64,000 nt of DNA. It comes from NCEH01 sp002257205 (GTDB lineage: Bacteria; Pseudomonadota; Alphaproteobacteria; Rhizobiales; Xanthobacteraceae). Positions 10,444 to 19,208 of this stretch are shown here, one piece after another. Below the pieces are notes generated by a model. The model was not told where the DNA came from, ran no database searches, and saw only the letters and a program-made list of their open reading frames with translations. A program made the position numbers and the translations under genes. Position 1 is the stretch's first letter; every line of letters begins with the position of its first letter. Location: NCBI RefSeq assembly GCF_043195105.1, contig NZ_JBAFWO010000003.1; one strand, 5' to 3'.

Positions 10444-11379
10444 ATGGTTAGCAAGAGCCAGTCCCTGCTGAAGCGTCGCGCGTCCCGTGTCGGGCGTTGC
10501 ATCTGCGCGTCCCAGCCGGAGAAACGTCCGTATCGGGAGACGTTCGCGGCGGCGCTGCTGCTGTGTGGCGTGCTGGCGAGCCCCGCGCTCGCGTTCGACG
10601 GCAATGCCCAATCGGACCACACCGTGCCCGAGCAATTGACGCCGCCGGCCAATGTGCCCGTCACCCCCGGCGTGCGGCCGGTGGACGAGGCGTTCCGCTC
10701 CGGCGCGCAGGCGCTGCGGCTCGGCCAGACCGCCAAGGGCGTGGATGCCCTGCGCTATGCCGCCGACCAGGGCCACCCCGCCGCCCAATGGAAGCTGGGC
10801 CGCATGTATGCCGACGGCGATGGCGTGAAGCGCGACGACATCAAGGCGTTCGAATATTTCAGCCGGGTCGCCAACAGCCATGCCGAGGATTATCCCGGCA
10901 CCGCCCAGGCGCGGTTTGTCGCGAGCGCGTTCGTGGCGCTCGGCGGCTATTATCTCCATGGCATACCCAATTCGTCGGTGCGGCGGGACGCGGGGCGCGC
11001 CCGCGACATGTATTCCTATGCCGCATCCTATTTCGGGGATTCGGAAGCCCAGTATCGGCTCGGCAAGATGTATCTGGACGGCGTCGGCACGCCGCGCGAC
11101 CCACGTCAGGCGGCGCGCTGGCTCATCCTGTCGTCCCAGAAGGGGCAGTATGAGGCCCAGGCGCTGCTCGGCAACATGCTGTTCCGGGGCGACGACGGCA
11201 TCAACCGGCAGGGCGCCCGCGGCCTGATGTGGCTGACCCTCGCCCGCGACGGGGCCGCTGCCCCGCAGGACAAATGGGTGGTCGACCTTTATGAGGACGC
11301 CTTCGCCGAGGCGACGCCCGAGGAACGCGCACAGGCGCTACAATATCTCGAACAATGGCTGAAGACCGCACAGCGCTGA
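10444..11379 (+). CDS. exoR: ExoR-like Sel1-repeat periplasmic regulator
   Basis: About 311 residues: a signal peptide (RETFAAALLLCGVLASPALAFDGN) then Sel1-type TPR repeats (AAQWKLGRMYADGDGVKRDD, AQYRLGKMYLDGVGTPRDP, AQALLGNMLFRGDDGINRQGARGLMWLTLA). In Sinorhizobium and Agrobacterium, ExoR is a periplasmic inhibitor of the ExoS/ChvI two-component system that controls exopolysaccharide and motility. The FDGN mature start and repeat order fit that family. ATG 10444 is chosen because the upstream in-frame extension lacks any signal-peptide logic, but the basic N-region is longer than usual. A polysaccharide-acetylation module follows within 1 kb. Confidence 0.72.
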   Translation: MVSKSQSLLKRRASRVGRCICASQPEKRPYRETFAAALLLCGVLASPALAFDGNAQSDHTVPEQLTPPANVPVTPGVRPVDEAFRSGAQALRLGQTAKGVDALRYAADQGHPAAQWKLGRMYADGDGVKRDDIKAFEYFSRVANSHAEDYPGTAQARFVASAFVALGGYYLHGIPNSSVRRDAGRARDMYSYAASYFGDSEAQYRLGKMYLDGVGTPRDPRQAARWLILSSQKGQYEAQALLGNMLFRGDDGINRQGARGLMWLTLARDGAAAPQDKWVVDLYEDAFAEATPEERAQALQYLEQWLKTAQR

Positions 11380-11409
11380 GCGCGCGACGCGGTTTGAGCG
11401 CCGGGTAGG

Positions 11410-11430
11410 GCGGTTTTGCCCCGAAACCGC
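11410..11430. terminator. Hairpin between convergent exoR and xthA
   Basis: GCGGTTT (11410-11416) and AAACCGC (11424-11430) form a 7-bp stem in the 78-bp gap between converging genes. It is modest and lacks a long T-run. Confidence 0.4.
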
Positions 11431-11457
11431 TTCCCCAGCGCCGAGCCCGCGGTGTGA

Positions 11458-12246
11458 TCAGGCCGCGATCTTGAGATCCACCCACACCGGCACGTGATCG
11501 GACGGCTTTTCCCAGGCCCGCACGTGCTTGTCGATGCCGGCCGCGATCAGCGTATCGGCCGCCTGGGGCGACAGCAGCAGATGGTCGATGCGGATGCCGA
11601 GGTCGCGCTGGAAGGCGCCGGCCTGATAATCCCAGAAGCTGTAGAGCTTGGCGCTGTCCGAGGTCGCCCGCACCGCATCCACCAGCCCGAGATGGGTGAG
11701 CGCGCGGAACGCCTCCCGCGTCTGCGGCAGGAACAGGGCGTCATTGACCCAGGCGGAAGGGTCCGCCGCATCGGCCTCGGCCGGAATCACATTGAAATCC
11801 CCGCACAGCAAGAGCGGCTCCTCCAGCGCGAGCCGGTCGGCGGCGAAGGCGTGCAGGCGCTCCATGAAATTGAGCTTGTAGGGATATTTTTCCGTGCCGA
11901 CCGGATTGCCGTTGGGCAGATAGATGCAGCACACGCGCACCGCGCCGCCCTTGGTGGAGATGACGGCCTCGATGAAGCGGGCCTGGACATCCTCTTCATT
12001 GCCGGCGAGCCCGTGGGTCACGTCCTCCAGCGGCAGCTTGGAGAGCATGGCCACACCATTGAAGGTCTTCTGCCCGTGCACGGAAACATTATAGCCGAGC
12101 GCCTCGAACGGTTCGCGGGGGAAGGCCTCGGTCTGGCACTTGATTTCCTGCAGGCACACGACGTCGGGCTGCGCCTCGCCCAGCCAGCGCACGGCATGGT
12201 CCAGCCGCTGGCGGATGGAGTTTACGTTCCAGGTGGCGATACGCAT
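11458..12246 (-). CDS. xthA: Exodeoxyribonuclease III
   Basis: A 262-residue Mg-dependent AP endonuclease and 3'-5' exonuclease of base-excision repair. The family start MRIATWNVNSIRQRLDHAVRWL is exact, then QPDVVCLQEIKCQ with the catalytic Glu, LLLCGDFNVIPAEADA with the catalytic Asp/Asn pair, RIDHLLLS, and the terminal SDHVPVWVDL with the catalytic His. Length is normal. It is transcribed divergently from the MBOAT gene with about 130 bp between the starts. Confidence 0.96.
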   Translation of the reverse strand: MRIATWNVNSIRQRLDHAVRWLGEAQPDVVCLQEIKCQTEAFPREPFEALGYNVSVHGQKTFNGVAMLSKLPLEDVTHGLAGNEEDVQARFIEAVISTKGGAVRVCCIYLPNGNPVGTEKYPYKLNFMERLHAFAADRLALEEPLLLCGDFNVIPAEADAADPSAWVNDALFLPQTREAFRALTHLGLVDAVRATSDSAKLYSFWDYQAGAFQRDLGIRIDHLLLSPQAADTLIAAGIDKHVRAWEKPSDHVPVWVDLKIAA

Positions 12247-12377
12247 CGGTCACACTCCCGAGAGAATAGGCAGGATAGTGCAGAGCTGCCGTCGCGCAAA
12301 CTAGGATTGAGGCTTGCCTGACGGGCGAAAGGATGCCATTTCGGACCCCTTCTCGTGACCCTGCCGGCCCCGATCGT

Positions 12378-13784
12378 ATGACCTTCGCATCCATTCAGTT
12401 TCTATTCTATTTTCTTCCGCTCTTCCTGCTGCTGTATTTTTCGGCGAAGCAGATCAAGACGAAGAATTTTATTTTCGTTGTCTTCTCGCTGATTTTTTAT
12501 TCAGTCGGATACACGCCGCACCTTTTGATTCTGCTGTTTTCGATCGCCGTGAATTATTATGTCGCTTTGGCGGTCGACAAAAATGAGGGCGCGCGGCGCA
12601 AGCGTTTTCTCATTCTGGGCGTGATCTTCAATGTCCTGATGCTCGGATTTTTCAAATATACCGGATTCTTGATCGACAATCTCGATTTCCTCCTGCATCC
12701 GCTTGGAATTTATATCGTAAATCCAAATATTGCCCTGCCGCTTGGTATTTCATTCTACTCGTTCCATGCGATTTCCTACATCGCGGATATCTATAAGGGC
12801 CGGGTGCGCGCCAATCGTGATCCGTGGGAATTCATTCTATACATGACCATGTTCCCGCAATTGGTGGCGGGTCCGATCGTGCGATATTCGCTTGTCGCGC
12901 ATCAATTGTCGGACCGGCGCACCACCTGGGGCCGCTTCTCCGCCGGCGCGCGGCTGTTCGCGCTCGGCCTCGCCTGGAAAGTGCTGATCGCCGACGAGGT
13001 CGCGCGCATGGTGGACGCCGTGTTCGACGGCACCTCCCATCCGACGCTGCTGGAGGCGTGGACCGGGGTCTATGCCTACGCGATTCAGATCTATTTCGAC
13101 TTCGGCGGCTATTCCGCCATGGCGGTGGGCCTGGGCGTGATGGTGGGATTCACCCTGCCGCGCAATTTCCGCATTCCCTACGCCTCGCTCAGCATCACCG
13201 ATTTCTGGCGCCGCTGGCACATGAGCCTGTCGTCCTGGCTGCGGGACTACGTCTACATCACGCTCGGCGGCAACCGGCGCGGCGTGGTGCGCACTTATGC
13301 GAATCTGTGGGCGGTGTTCCTGCTGTGCGGCCTGTGGCACGGGGCGAGCTGGAATTTCGTCATCTGGGGCGCCCATCACGGCGCCTTCCTGGTGATCGAG
13401 CGCGCCGGGCTCGGCAAGATATTGAAGCGCATGCCGGCCGCATTCGCCCATATCTACACGCTGCTGGCGGTGTTTCTCGGCTGGGTCTGGTTCCGCGCCG
13501 AGACCTTCGATGGCGCCATCGCCATGTTCCAGGGCCTGTTCGGCTTCAATGGCGTGGGCGGATACAGCGTTGCGTTCGGCTTCGGCCTGTATCCGCTGTC
13601 GATCGCCGCTCTGGTGGTCGGCGGCATCATCGGCCTGTGGAAGTGGCCGCGCATCCGCTGGTCGCCGGCGATGAAACCGCTGCTCGCTGTCGGCGATTAT
13701 GTGATGATCGCCCTGCTGATGCTGTTCAGCGTGGTGTGGATCGGTGGCGGAATGGGCACGCCCTTCCTCTATTATCGGTTCTGA
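12378..13784 (+). CDS. MBOAT family O-acyltransferase (AlgI-like)
   Basis: A 468-residue polytopic inner-membrane protein of the membrane-bound O-acyltransferase family, the kind that passes acetyl groups across the membrane for polysaccharide O-acetylation. Conserved features include MTFASIQFLFYFLPLFLLLYF at the start, MTMFPQLVAGPIVRY, SLSSWLRDYVYITLGGNRRG and the catalytic-histidine motif LWHGASWNFVIWGAHHG (His about residue 321). ATG 12378 gives this standard start. Base composition changes inside the gene: the first roughly 470 bases are markedly AT-richer than the rest. It is followed four bases later by an SGNH-domain partner, which supports an AlgI-AlgJ/X type pair. Confidence 0.9.
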   Translation: MTFASIQFLFYFLPLFLLLYFSAKQIKTKNFIFVVFSLIFYSVGYTPHLLILLFSIAVNYYVALAVDKNEGARRKRFLILGVIFNVLMLGFFKYTGFLIDNLDFLLHPLGIYIVNPNIALPLGISFYSFHAISYIADIYKGRVRANRDPWEFILYMTMFPQLVAGPIVRYSLVAHQLSDRRTTWGRFSAGARLFALGLAWKVLIADEVARMVDAVFDGTSHPTLLEAWTGVYAYAIQIYFDFGGYSAMAVGLGVMVGFTLPRNFRIPYASLSITDFWRRWHMSLSSWLRDYVYITLGGNRRGVVRTYANLWAVFLLCGLWHGASWNFVIWGAHHGAFLVIERAGLGKILKRMPAAFAHIYTLLAVFLGWVWFRAETFDGAIAMFQGLFGFNGVGGYSVAFGFGLYPLSIAALVVGGIIGLWKWPRIRWSPAMKPLLAVGDYVMIALLMLFSVVWIGGGMGTPFLYYRF

Positions 13785-13787
13785 GGC

Positions 13788-14921
13788 ATGGCACTGCTGG
13801 TCTCCTATCGCCGCTACATGGGTGCCCTGGTGATGGGCATCCTGACGCTGCTGCTGCTCAGCAATCTCATTCCCGATCCGCTGGGCTTCCACACCTGGCG
13901 CGGCCTGCCGCGCGAGGATGCGGGATTCTTCCAGCGCCTCCACGGCAATCTGCGCAGCTTCGGCTTCTATCTTCAGGATAATTTCGGCTTTCGCGCCTCC
14001 ATGCCGGTGGTCCGGCGGACCTTGCGGGATCTGGTCTGGTCGCCGGACACCACGATCCTCTACATCGGGCCCAACGGACAGATGTTCTGGTCGGGCGAGC
14101 GCGCGCCGGAGCAGACCGCCGGGCAATTGTACCGGGTGCACGCGGTGGAGCGCTTCGTCGCCCTCATGAAGGCGATGCAGGACCGGCTTCCCCACACCAA
14201 GCTGGTGGTCGCCATCCCGCCCAATGCCCAGACTGTGGACGTGAACGATCTGCCCACCTGGTACAAATATGTGCGTCCGCGCCCGACCGAATATTCGCTC
14301 ATGCTGGCGGACCTCCAGAAGGACGGCATCACCGCCGTGGATCTGCGCGCGGTGCTGAAGGCCGCGCCGGGCGTGCGCCATTACCTGCCCAACGACACCC
14401 ATTGGACCCATATGAGCGCGGCCATCGCGTTCAATGCCACCATGGTGGCCGCCGGCCATCCCGACTGGCAGGTGGATCTGAGCAAAGCCGTGGGGCCGAT
14501 GGAGCCGATCCCGCAGGGCGATCTTGCGCGCCTGCTGCGGATCAAGACGCCCCTGGCCGATGAAAACCAACGCCTCAATTTCGATCCGGCCTGGGTCAAG
14601 CGGCCCCATCCGGCGCTGCGCCTGAAGACCGAATCGCGCCAGTTCACGCCCTATGCCATCCGCTTCCGCGAGAGCGGACCGCGCGTGCTGGTGGTGGGCG
14701 ATTCCTATACCGCCACCCAATGGCCCGGCCTGTTCGGCTTTACCCCGGTGGCCGAGGTGGGGTGGATGCACTTCAGCCGCTTCTCCTCGGGCGCCTGCGA
14801 TTTCGATTTCGCCGATATCCGCGATTTCAATCCCGACGTGCTGATCATCGCGCGCACCGAGCGGCTGTTTCCGTGCCTGAAGAACAAATGGCCCGACAAT
14901 CTGCCGCCGCCGCCCGATTGA
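13788..14921 (+). CDS. AlgJ/AlgX-like SGNH acetyltransferase, copy 1
   Basis: A 377-residue protein with one N-terminal membrane anchor (MGALVMGILTLLLLSNLIP) and a periplasmic SGNH-hydrolase-like domain of the alginate O-acetyltransferase AlgX/AlgJ family. Catalytic triad candidates are Asp203 and His205 in NDTHWT and Ser306 in VVGDSYT. It likely accepts acetyl groups delivered by the upstream MBOAT protein and places them on an exported polymer. It starts three bases after the MBOAT stop, so the two are translationally coupled. It is closely related to the next gene. The polymer is unknown; there is no sign of alginate synthesis genes here. Confidence 0.82.
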   Translation: MALLVSYRRYMGALVMGILTLLLLSNLIPDPLGFHTWRGLPREDAGFFQRLHGNLRSFGFYLQDNFGFRASMPVVRRTLRDLVWSPDTTILYIGPNGQMFWSGERAPEQTAGQLYRVHAVERFVALMKAMQDRLPHTKLVVAIPPNAQTVDVNDLPTWYKYVRPRPTEYSLMLADLQKDGITAVDLRAVLKAAPGVRHYLPNDTHWTHMSAAIAFNATMVAAGHPDWQVDLSKAVGPMEPIPQGDLARLLRIKTPLADENQRLNFDPAWVKRPHPALRLKTESRQFTPYAIRFRESGPRVLVVGDSYTATQWPGLFGFTPVAEVGWMHFSRFSSGACDFDFADIRDFNPDVLIIARTERLFPCLKNKWPDNLPPPPD

Positions 14922-15061
14922 GGCCGTTTACACCGCGGGAAACACTGTTTGCATTCGGAAACCAGAGGATTGTTGATCTTTGTGCCGATGACGGCCCATG
15001 TGAATGAGGCTTTGAGGCCGCATATCGCGGCTTTGGCGTCGGCATCCTGATCCGTGACTGT

Positions 15062-15065
15062 GAGG
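15062..15065 (+). promoter_or_regulatory. Ribosome-binding site supporting a TTG start
   Basis: GAGG at 15062-15065 lies seven bases ahead of TTG 15073. The only in-frame stop just upstream is TGA 15061-15063, and no ATG or GTG falls between it and the region matching the paralogue, so the second SGNH gene very probably begins with TTG. Confidence 0.6.
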
Positions 15066-15072
15066 CTTTGGC

Positions 15073-16203
15073 TTGCTCGTTTCGTATCGCCGCTACATGG
15101 GCATCCTCATCATGGGTATCCTTGTGGCCCTCCTGCTGAGCAATGTGGTGCCGGATCCTCTCGGCCGCGGCATCTGGCGCGGCGGTGCCAAGCCCGATGC
15201 CAGCTGGTTCGGCCGCATGCACGGACAGCTTCAGGCTGCCGGGCTTTATCTTCAGGACAATTTCGGATTCCGCGCGACCATGCCGATGGCCCGCCGGGAA
15301 TTGCGCGACCTGGTCCATTCGCCGGATACCAAAAACGTCTATTTCGGCCGCAACGGTCAGATGTTCTGGTCCGGCCAGCGCGCGCCCGAGCAATCGGCCG
15401 GACAATTGGTGCGCACGGGCGCGGTGAACCGCTTCGTCGAGCTGATGGAAAGCCTGCGCGACCATCTCGCGCCCCATGGCGTAAAGATGGTGGTTGCCCT
15501 GCCGCCCAATACGCAGTCGGTGGATACGGAAAATCTGCCCGCATGGCAGGACCGCGTGCCGCAACGCACGACCGAATATACTCTTATGCTCCAGGGGCTC
15601 GCCAAGGCCGGCATCACGGCCGTGGATCTGCGCAAGGTGCTCAGGGCCTCGCCCGACGCGCGCCGCTATCTGCCCAATGACACCCATTGGACCAGCCTCA
15701 GCGCGGTCCTGGCCTTCAACGCCACCGTCGCGGCGGCTGGGCATCCCGATTGGCAGCTCGACGTGAAAAAGGTGATCGGTCCGCTTCAGCCCATGCTGAT
15801 AGGCGACCTCGCGCGCACCTTGCGCCTCAAGCCGCCCTTGCCGGACATGAACTATGAATTGCGCCTGCCGCCCGGCATCAAGAAGGAGCCGGACCCGGCC
15901 CTGCGGCTCCAGCACGAGGCGCGCGGCTTTAATGGCTATGTGATCCGCTACCGCAAGGAAGGCCCGCGCGTGCTGGTGGTCGGCGATTCCTACACGGTCG
16001 ACATCTGGCCCGCTTTGTTCGGCTACACCCCCGTCTCCGAGGCCGGGTGGATGCATTTCAGCCGCACCACCTTCGGCGCGTGTGATTTCGATTATGCGGA
16101 CATCTATAATTTCAAGCCGGACCTGCTGATCATCGCCCGCACGGAACGCATGTTCGCTTGCCTGAACGGCGCCTGGCCGCTGCACCTGAAATCGCCGGAC
16201 TGA
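15073..16203 (+). CDS. AlgJ/AlgX-like SGNH acetyltransferase, copy 2
   Basis: A 376-residue paralogue of the preceding gene, colinear with it: the same anchor (LLVSYRRYMGILIMGILVALLLSN), the same QDNFGFRATMP segment, and triad candidates at identical positions (Asp203, His205 in NDTHWT; Ser306 in VVGDSYT). The start is TTG with a GAGG motif ahead. The two copies are clearly a tandem duplication that has diverged at many positions but kept the active site. The 151-bp gap from copy 1 holds no gene. A likely reason for two copies is different acceptor positions or polymers, which is inference. Confidence 0.82.
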   Translation: MLVSYRRYMGILIMGILVALLLSNVVPDPLGRGIWRGGAKPDASWFGRMHGQLQAAGLYLQDNFGFRATMPMARRELRDLVHSPDTKNVYFGRNGQMFWSGQRAPEQSAGQLVRTGAVNRFVELMESLRDHLAPHGVKMVVALPPNTQSVDTENLPAWQDRVPQRTTEYTLMLQGLAKAGITAVDLRKVLRASPDARRYLPNDTHWTSLSAVLAFNATVAAAGHPDWQLDVKKVIGPLQPMLIGDLARTLRLKPPLPDMNYELRLPPGIKKEPDPALRLQHEARGFNGYVIRYRKEGPRVLVVGDSYTVDIWPALFGYTPVSEAGWMHFSRTTFGACDFDYADIYNFKPDLLIIARTERMFACLNGAWPLHLKSPD

Positions 16204-16310
16204 GCCGCCCGGCGGATTTTTCGCGGCGCGGCTGATGCGGCGCCGCGATTGGTGCTAGGTGCTTGCTTCACGCACGGTGAATCGCCGCGCGGGCAGACAG
16301 CGGGGCGAGC

Positions 16311-17447
16311 GTGGGCGGCGAACCGGCACAGATTTCCTCCGCGCCGGACCCGGCGGGCGGCATGCTGTCCGGCCATGCGCTCAATGCCAATATCCAGGGC
16401 GCGCGCGGCCTGTTCTGCGCCATGATCTTCTTCTATCACGTCATCAATTCGGCCCTGCCGGCGCCCGCCGCCGTGACCGTCGGTCCGCTGCATTTCGCCC
16501 TGATGAGCCTGTCCCACTCGGTGGAATTGTTCTTCGGCATCAGCGGTATCGTGATCATCGGGTCGCTGCGCCGTTCGCGCAGTGCCGCCGCTTTCCTGTG
16601 GAATCGCTCCACCCGCATCTTCCCGGTGCTGTGGGTGACGGTGGTGATCTTCCTCGCCATGAATATCGCCGGCGGGCGCCCGGAAGGGGTGCCGCCCATG
16701 GCATTGATCGCCGCGCTGCCGGCGAACCTGCTGGCCATGCCGCCGGTGGTCCCGGTTCCGCTGATCCACCCGGCCGCATGGTCGCTGAGCTACGAGTTCG
16801 CGTTCTATCTTGTGTGCGCCTCTGGCTTTGCGCTGTATGCGCTCATGGGCCGCTGGGGCTATGCGCTGCCGATCGCGGCGGCCGCGCCGCTGCTGTGGAT
16901 CCACACACCGGCGCTGATGTTCATTCCCGGCGTCTTGGTCGCGCTGAACGCCGTGCCGCCGCTTGCCCGCTGGGCCGGTACGCGGTTTTCGCTGCTGGCG
17001 CTGGTCGCGTTCCTGGCGGTCTGGCACACGGTGATCGAGATCGCCGCGACCAAGAAGCTGACGCTGCTCGCCTTCCTCACGTTTGCCGACTGGCGCAGCC
17101 TGCTGATGCCGCTCTCGCTCCTGCTGGCCTATATCCTGTTCATCGGCATGTCGTCAGGCGCGGGGGTTCTCGGACGCATCCTGCGGACGCCGGCCATGCT
17201 GTGGATGGGCACCATCAGCTACAGCTTCTATCTCTGGCACCCCATCGCCATGGCGTTCGTGAAGCTCGGCCTCTACAAATCCGGCGTGGTCGCGCTGGCG
17301 GGGAACTGGTCGATGCCGATCTTCTTCGCGCTCGCGCTACCGCCCAGCCTCGCACTCGCCTGGGCAAGCCAGAGGGTGCTGGAAGTGCGCGTGACCAATT
17401 GGCTACGGCGCAAAAACGCCAAGCCCGCGACCGCCGCCGCGACTTAA
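16311..17447 (+). CDS. Acyltransferase-3 family membrane protein
   Basis: A 378-residue integral membrane protein with about ten hydrophobic helices and the acyltransferase-3 pattern: GARGLFCAMIFFYHVINS near the start (R..RG..A..V...H type), HSVELFFGISGIVIIGS, NRSTRIFPVLWVTV and SYSFYLWHPIAMAFVKLG near the end. This family O-acylates sugars of exopolysaccharide or lipopolysaccharide. The GTG at 16311 with GGGGCGAG ahead is the annotated start; an internal ATG at 16362 would also keep all helices. Its position after two SGNH acetyltransferases suggests a shared polysaccharide-modification role. Confidence 0.85.
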   Translation: MGGEPAQISSAPDPAGGMLSGHALNANIQGARGLFCAMIFFYHVINSALPAPAAVTVGPLHFALMSLSHSVELFFGISGIVIIGSLRRSRSAAAFLWNRSTRIFPVLWVTVVIFLAMNIAGGRPEGVPPMALIAALPANLLAMPPVVPVPLIHPAAWSLSYEFAFYLVCASGFALYALMGRWGYALPIAAAAPLLWIHTPALMFIPGVLVALNAVPPLARWAGTRFSLLALVAFLAVWHTVIEIAATKKLTLLAFLTFADWRSLLMPLSLLLAYILFIGMSSGAGVLGRILRTPAMLWMGTISYSFYLWHPIAMAFVKLGLYKSGVVALAGNWSMPIFFALALPPSLALAWASQRVLEVRVTNWLRRKNAKPATAAAT

Positions 17448-17517
17448 GACTTCATCGCGCTGGACGCTTGCCCGCGAACGCGGCGGTGCCGCGAAACGCG
17501 GTGCCCCGCGCCCGGAA

Positions 17518-17925
17518 TCAGAGCGAAAAGCTGGTGCCGCAGCCGCAGGAGGAGGTGGCCTGCGGATTGTCGATCTTGAACGCCGCGCCGATCAGGTCAT
17601 CGACGAAATCGAGGCGCGAGCCCGCGAGATAATCGAGCGAAACCTTGTCCACCAGGATGGTGGCGCCCGCGCGCTCAATCACCAGATCCTCGCTGTCCCG
17701 ATTTTGCGTGACATCGAAGCGATATTGGAAGCCCGAGCAGCCGCCGCCCTCGACGCTGACCCGCAGCGCGCTTTCCGGCGCTTCGCCAGCGAGGATCTGC
17801 GCCACGCGGCGGGCCGCGCTGTCGGTGACGATGAAGGGACCCGGAGCGGGCGGGGGAGAAGAAGCGGTCTGTGGTGTCACGGCGCTGGACATGGCGGCCT
17901 TCGACGGTTGATCAGTGTTCGACAT
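17518..17925 (-). CDS. erpA: Iron-sulfur cluster insertion protein ErpA
   Basis: A 135-residue A-type Fe-S carrier (HesB/IscA/ErpA family). The three cluster-ligating cysteines are present: Cys63 in GGGCSGFQYRF and Cys127/Cys129 in the terminal SSCGCGTSF. The N-terminus has a Pro/Ser-rich 25-residue extension before the conserved fold (FIVTDSAARRVAQIL). It delivers Fe-S clusters to apo-proteins in the cytoplasm. It is divergent from dgt, the usual alphaproteobacterial neighbour, with only about 47 bp between the starts. Confidence 0.93.
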   Translation of the reverse strand: MSNTDQPSKAAMSSAVTPQTASSPPPAPGPFIVTDSAARRVAQILAGEAPESALRVSVEGGGCSGFQYRFDVTQNRDSEDLVIERAGATILVDKVSLDYLAGSRLDFVDDLIGAAFKIDNPQATSSCGCGTSFSL

Positions 17926-17972
17926 GATAGTTAAGTGCGGCCGCGCGTAAATTAAAGGGCATAGGGGTGGTG

Positions 17973-19175
17973 ATGGCGGTTTTGGGATCGACCCCGCGCG
18001 TATCCTACGCCAGTGACCCCCTGCGTTCCCGTGGCCGGCTGCATCCCGAGCCGGAGGGCAGCCGCAATGTGTTTCGCCGCGATTGCGACCGCGTCATCCA
18101 TTCCACGGCCTTCCGCCGGCTGAAGCACAAGACCCAGGTCTTCGTGTTTCATGAAGGCGACCATTTCCGCACCCGCCTCACCCATACGCTGGAAGTGGTG
18201 CAGGTGGCGCGTTCCATCGCCCGCGCGCTCGGGCTCGACGAGGATCTGGCGGAGGTGCTGGGCCTTGCCCATGATCTCGGCCATCCCCCGTTCGCCCATG
18301 CTGGGGAACGCGCGCTCGACGTGTGCCTCCAGGCCCATGGCGGGTTCGATCACAATGCCCAGTCGCTGCGCATGGTGACCCGCCTGGAACGGCGCTACGC
18401 GGCCTTCGACGGGCTCAATCTCACCTGGGAGACGCTGGAAGGCATCATCAAGCACAATGGCCCGATGACCGACCGGCAGGGCAGGGGCATCGGGCGCTAT
18501 GCCGCCGGCCTGCCCCATGCGGTGACCGTCCATTCCGCCGCCCAGGATCTGGAATTGTGGAGCCATGCCGGCCCCGAGGCGCAGGCCGCCGCGCTCGCCG
18601 ACGACATCGCCTATGACGTGCACGACATCGACGACGGCCTGCGCGCCGGTCTGTTCGCGCTGGAGGATCTCGCCGGCCTGCCGCTGGTGGGCGACGCGCT
18701 CGCCGAGGTGCGTGCGCTGTGGCCGGCGCTCGACAAAAACCGCACCGCCTATGAGATGATGCGCCGGGTCATCACCCGCTTCATCGAGGATGTGGTGTGC
18801 GAGACCGACCGGCGCGCCGCGGCGGCGGGGGTCGCCAGCGTCGAGGAGGTGCGGGCGCTGGGCCGGCCGCTCGTGGGCTTTTCCGCCGAGGTGCAGGCGG
18901 CGGAGGCGGCGATCAAGGGATTTTTGTTTCCGCGCATGTATCGGCATGAACGCGTCAACCGCATCATGGCCGACGCGGCGCAGGTGGTGCGCGACCTGTT
19001 CGCCCATTTCCTGAGCGCCCCGGACGACATGCCCCCCGACTGGCGGCGCGACATCGACCCCTCCGACACGCCCCGCCTGATCCGCCGCGTCGCCGATTAT
19101 ATCGCCGGCATGACCGACCGTTATGCCCTGGACCAGCACGCCCGCTATTTTGACTCGACGCCGGATTTGCGTTAG
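17973..19175 (+). CDS. dgt: Deoxyguanosinetriphosphate triphosphohydrolase-like protein
   Basis: A roughly 400-residue HD-domain dNTPase that splits dNTPs into nucleoside and tripolyphosphate. Seen are the family start (DPLRSRGRLHPEPEGSRNVFRRDCDRVIHSTAFRRLKHKTQVF), the first metal His in RTRLTHTLEV and the HD pair in LAHDLGHPPFAHAGE (His100-Asp101). Codons GTG 17967, GTG 17970 and ATG 17973 are all in frame; the ATG is chosen because AGGGG lies six bases ahead of it. It runs in the same direction as argS, 33 bp downstream. Confidence 0.93.
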   Translation: MAVLGSTPRVSYASDPLRSRGRLHPEPEGSRNVFRRDCDRVIHSTAFRRLKHKTQVFVFHEGDHFRTRLTHTLEVVQVARSIARALGLDEDLAEVLGLAHDLGHPPFAHAGERALDVCLQAHGGFDHNAQSLRMVTRLERRYAAFDGLNLTWETLEGIIKHNGPMTDRQGRGIGRYAAGLPHAVTVHSAAQDLELWSHAGPEAQAAALADDIAYDVHDIDDGLRAGLFALEDLAGLPLVGDALAEVRALWPALDKNRTAYEMMRRVITRFIEDVVCETDRRAAAAGVASVEEVRALGRPLVGFSAEVQAAEAAIKGFLFPRMYRHERVNRIMADAAQVVRDLFAHFLSAPDDMPPDWRRDIDPSDTPRLIRRVADYIAGMTDRYALDQHARYFDSTPDLR

Positions 19176-19208
19176 GCGCCCCGTGCTCTCACCACATTGG
19201 AATGCCCC

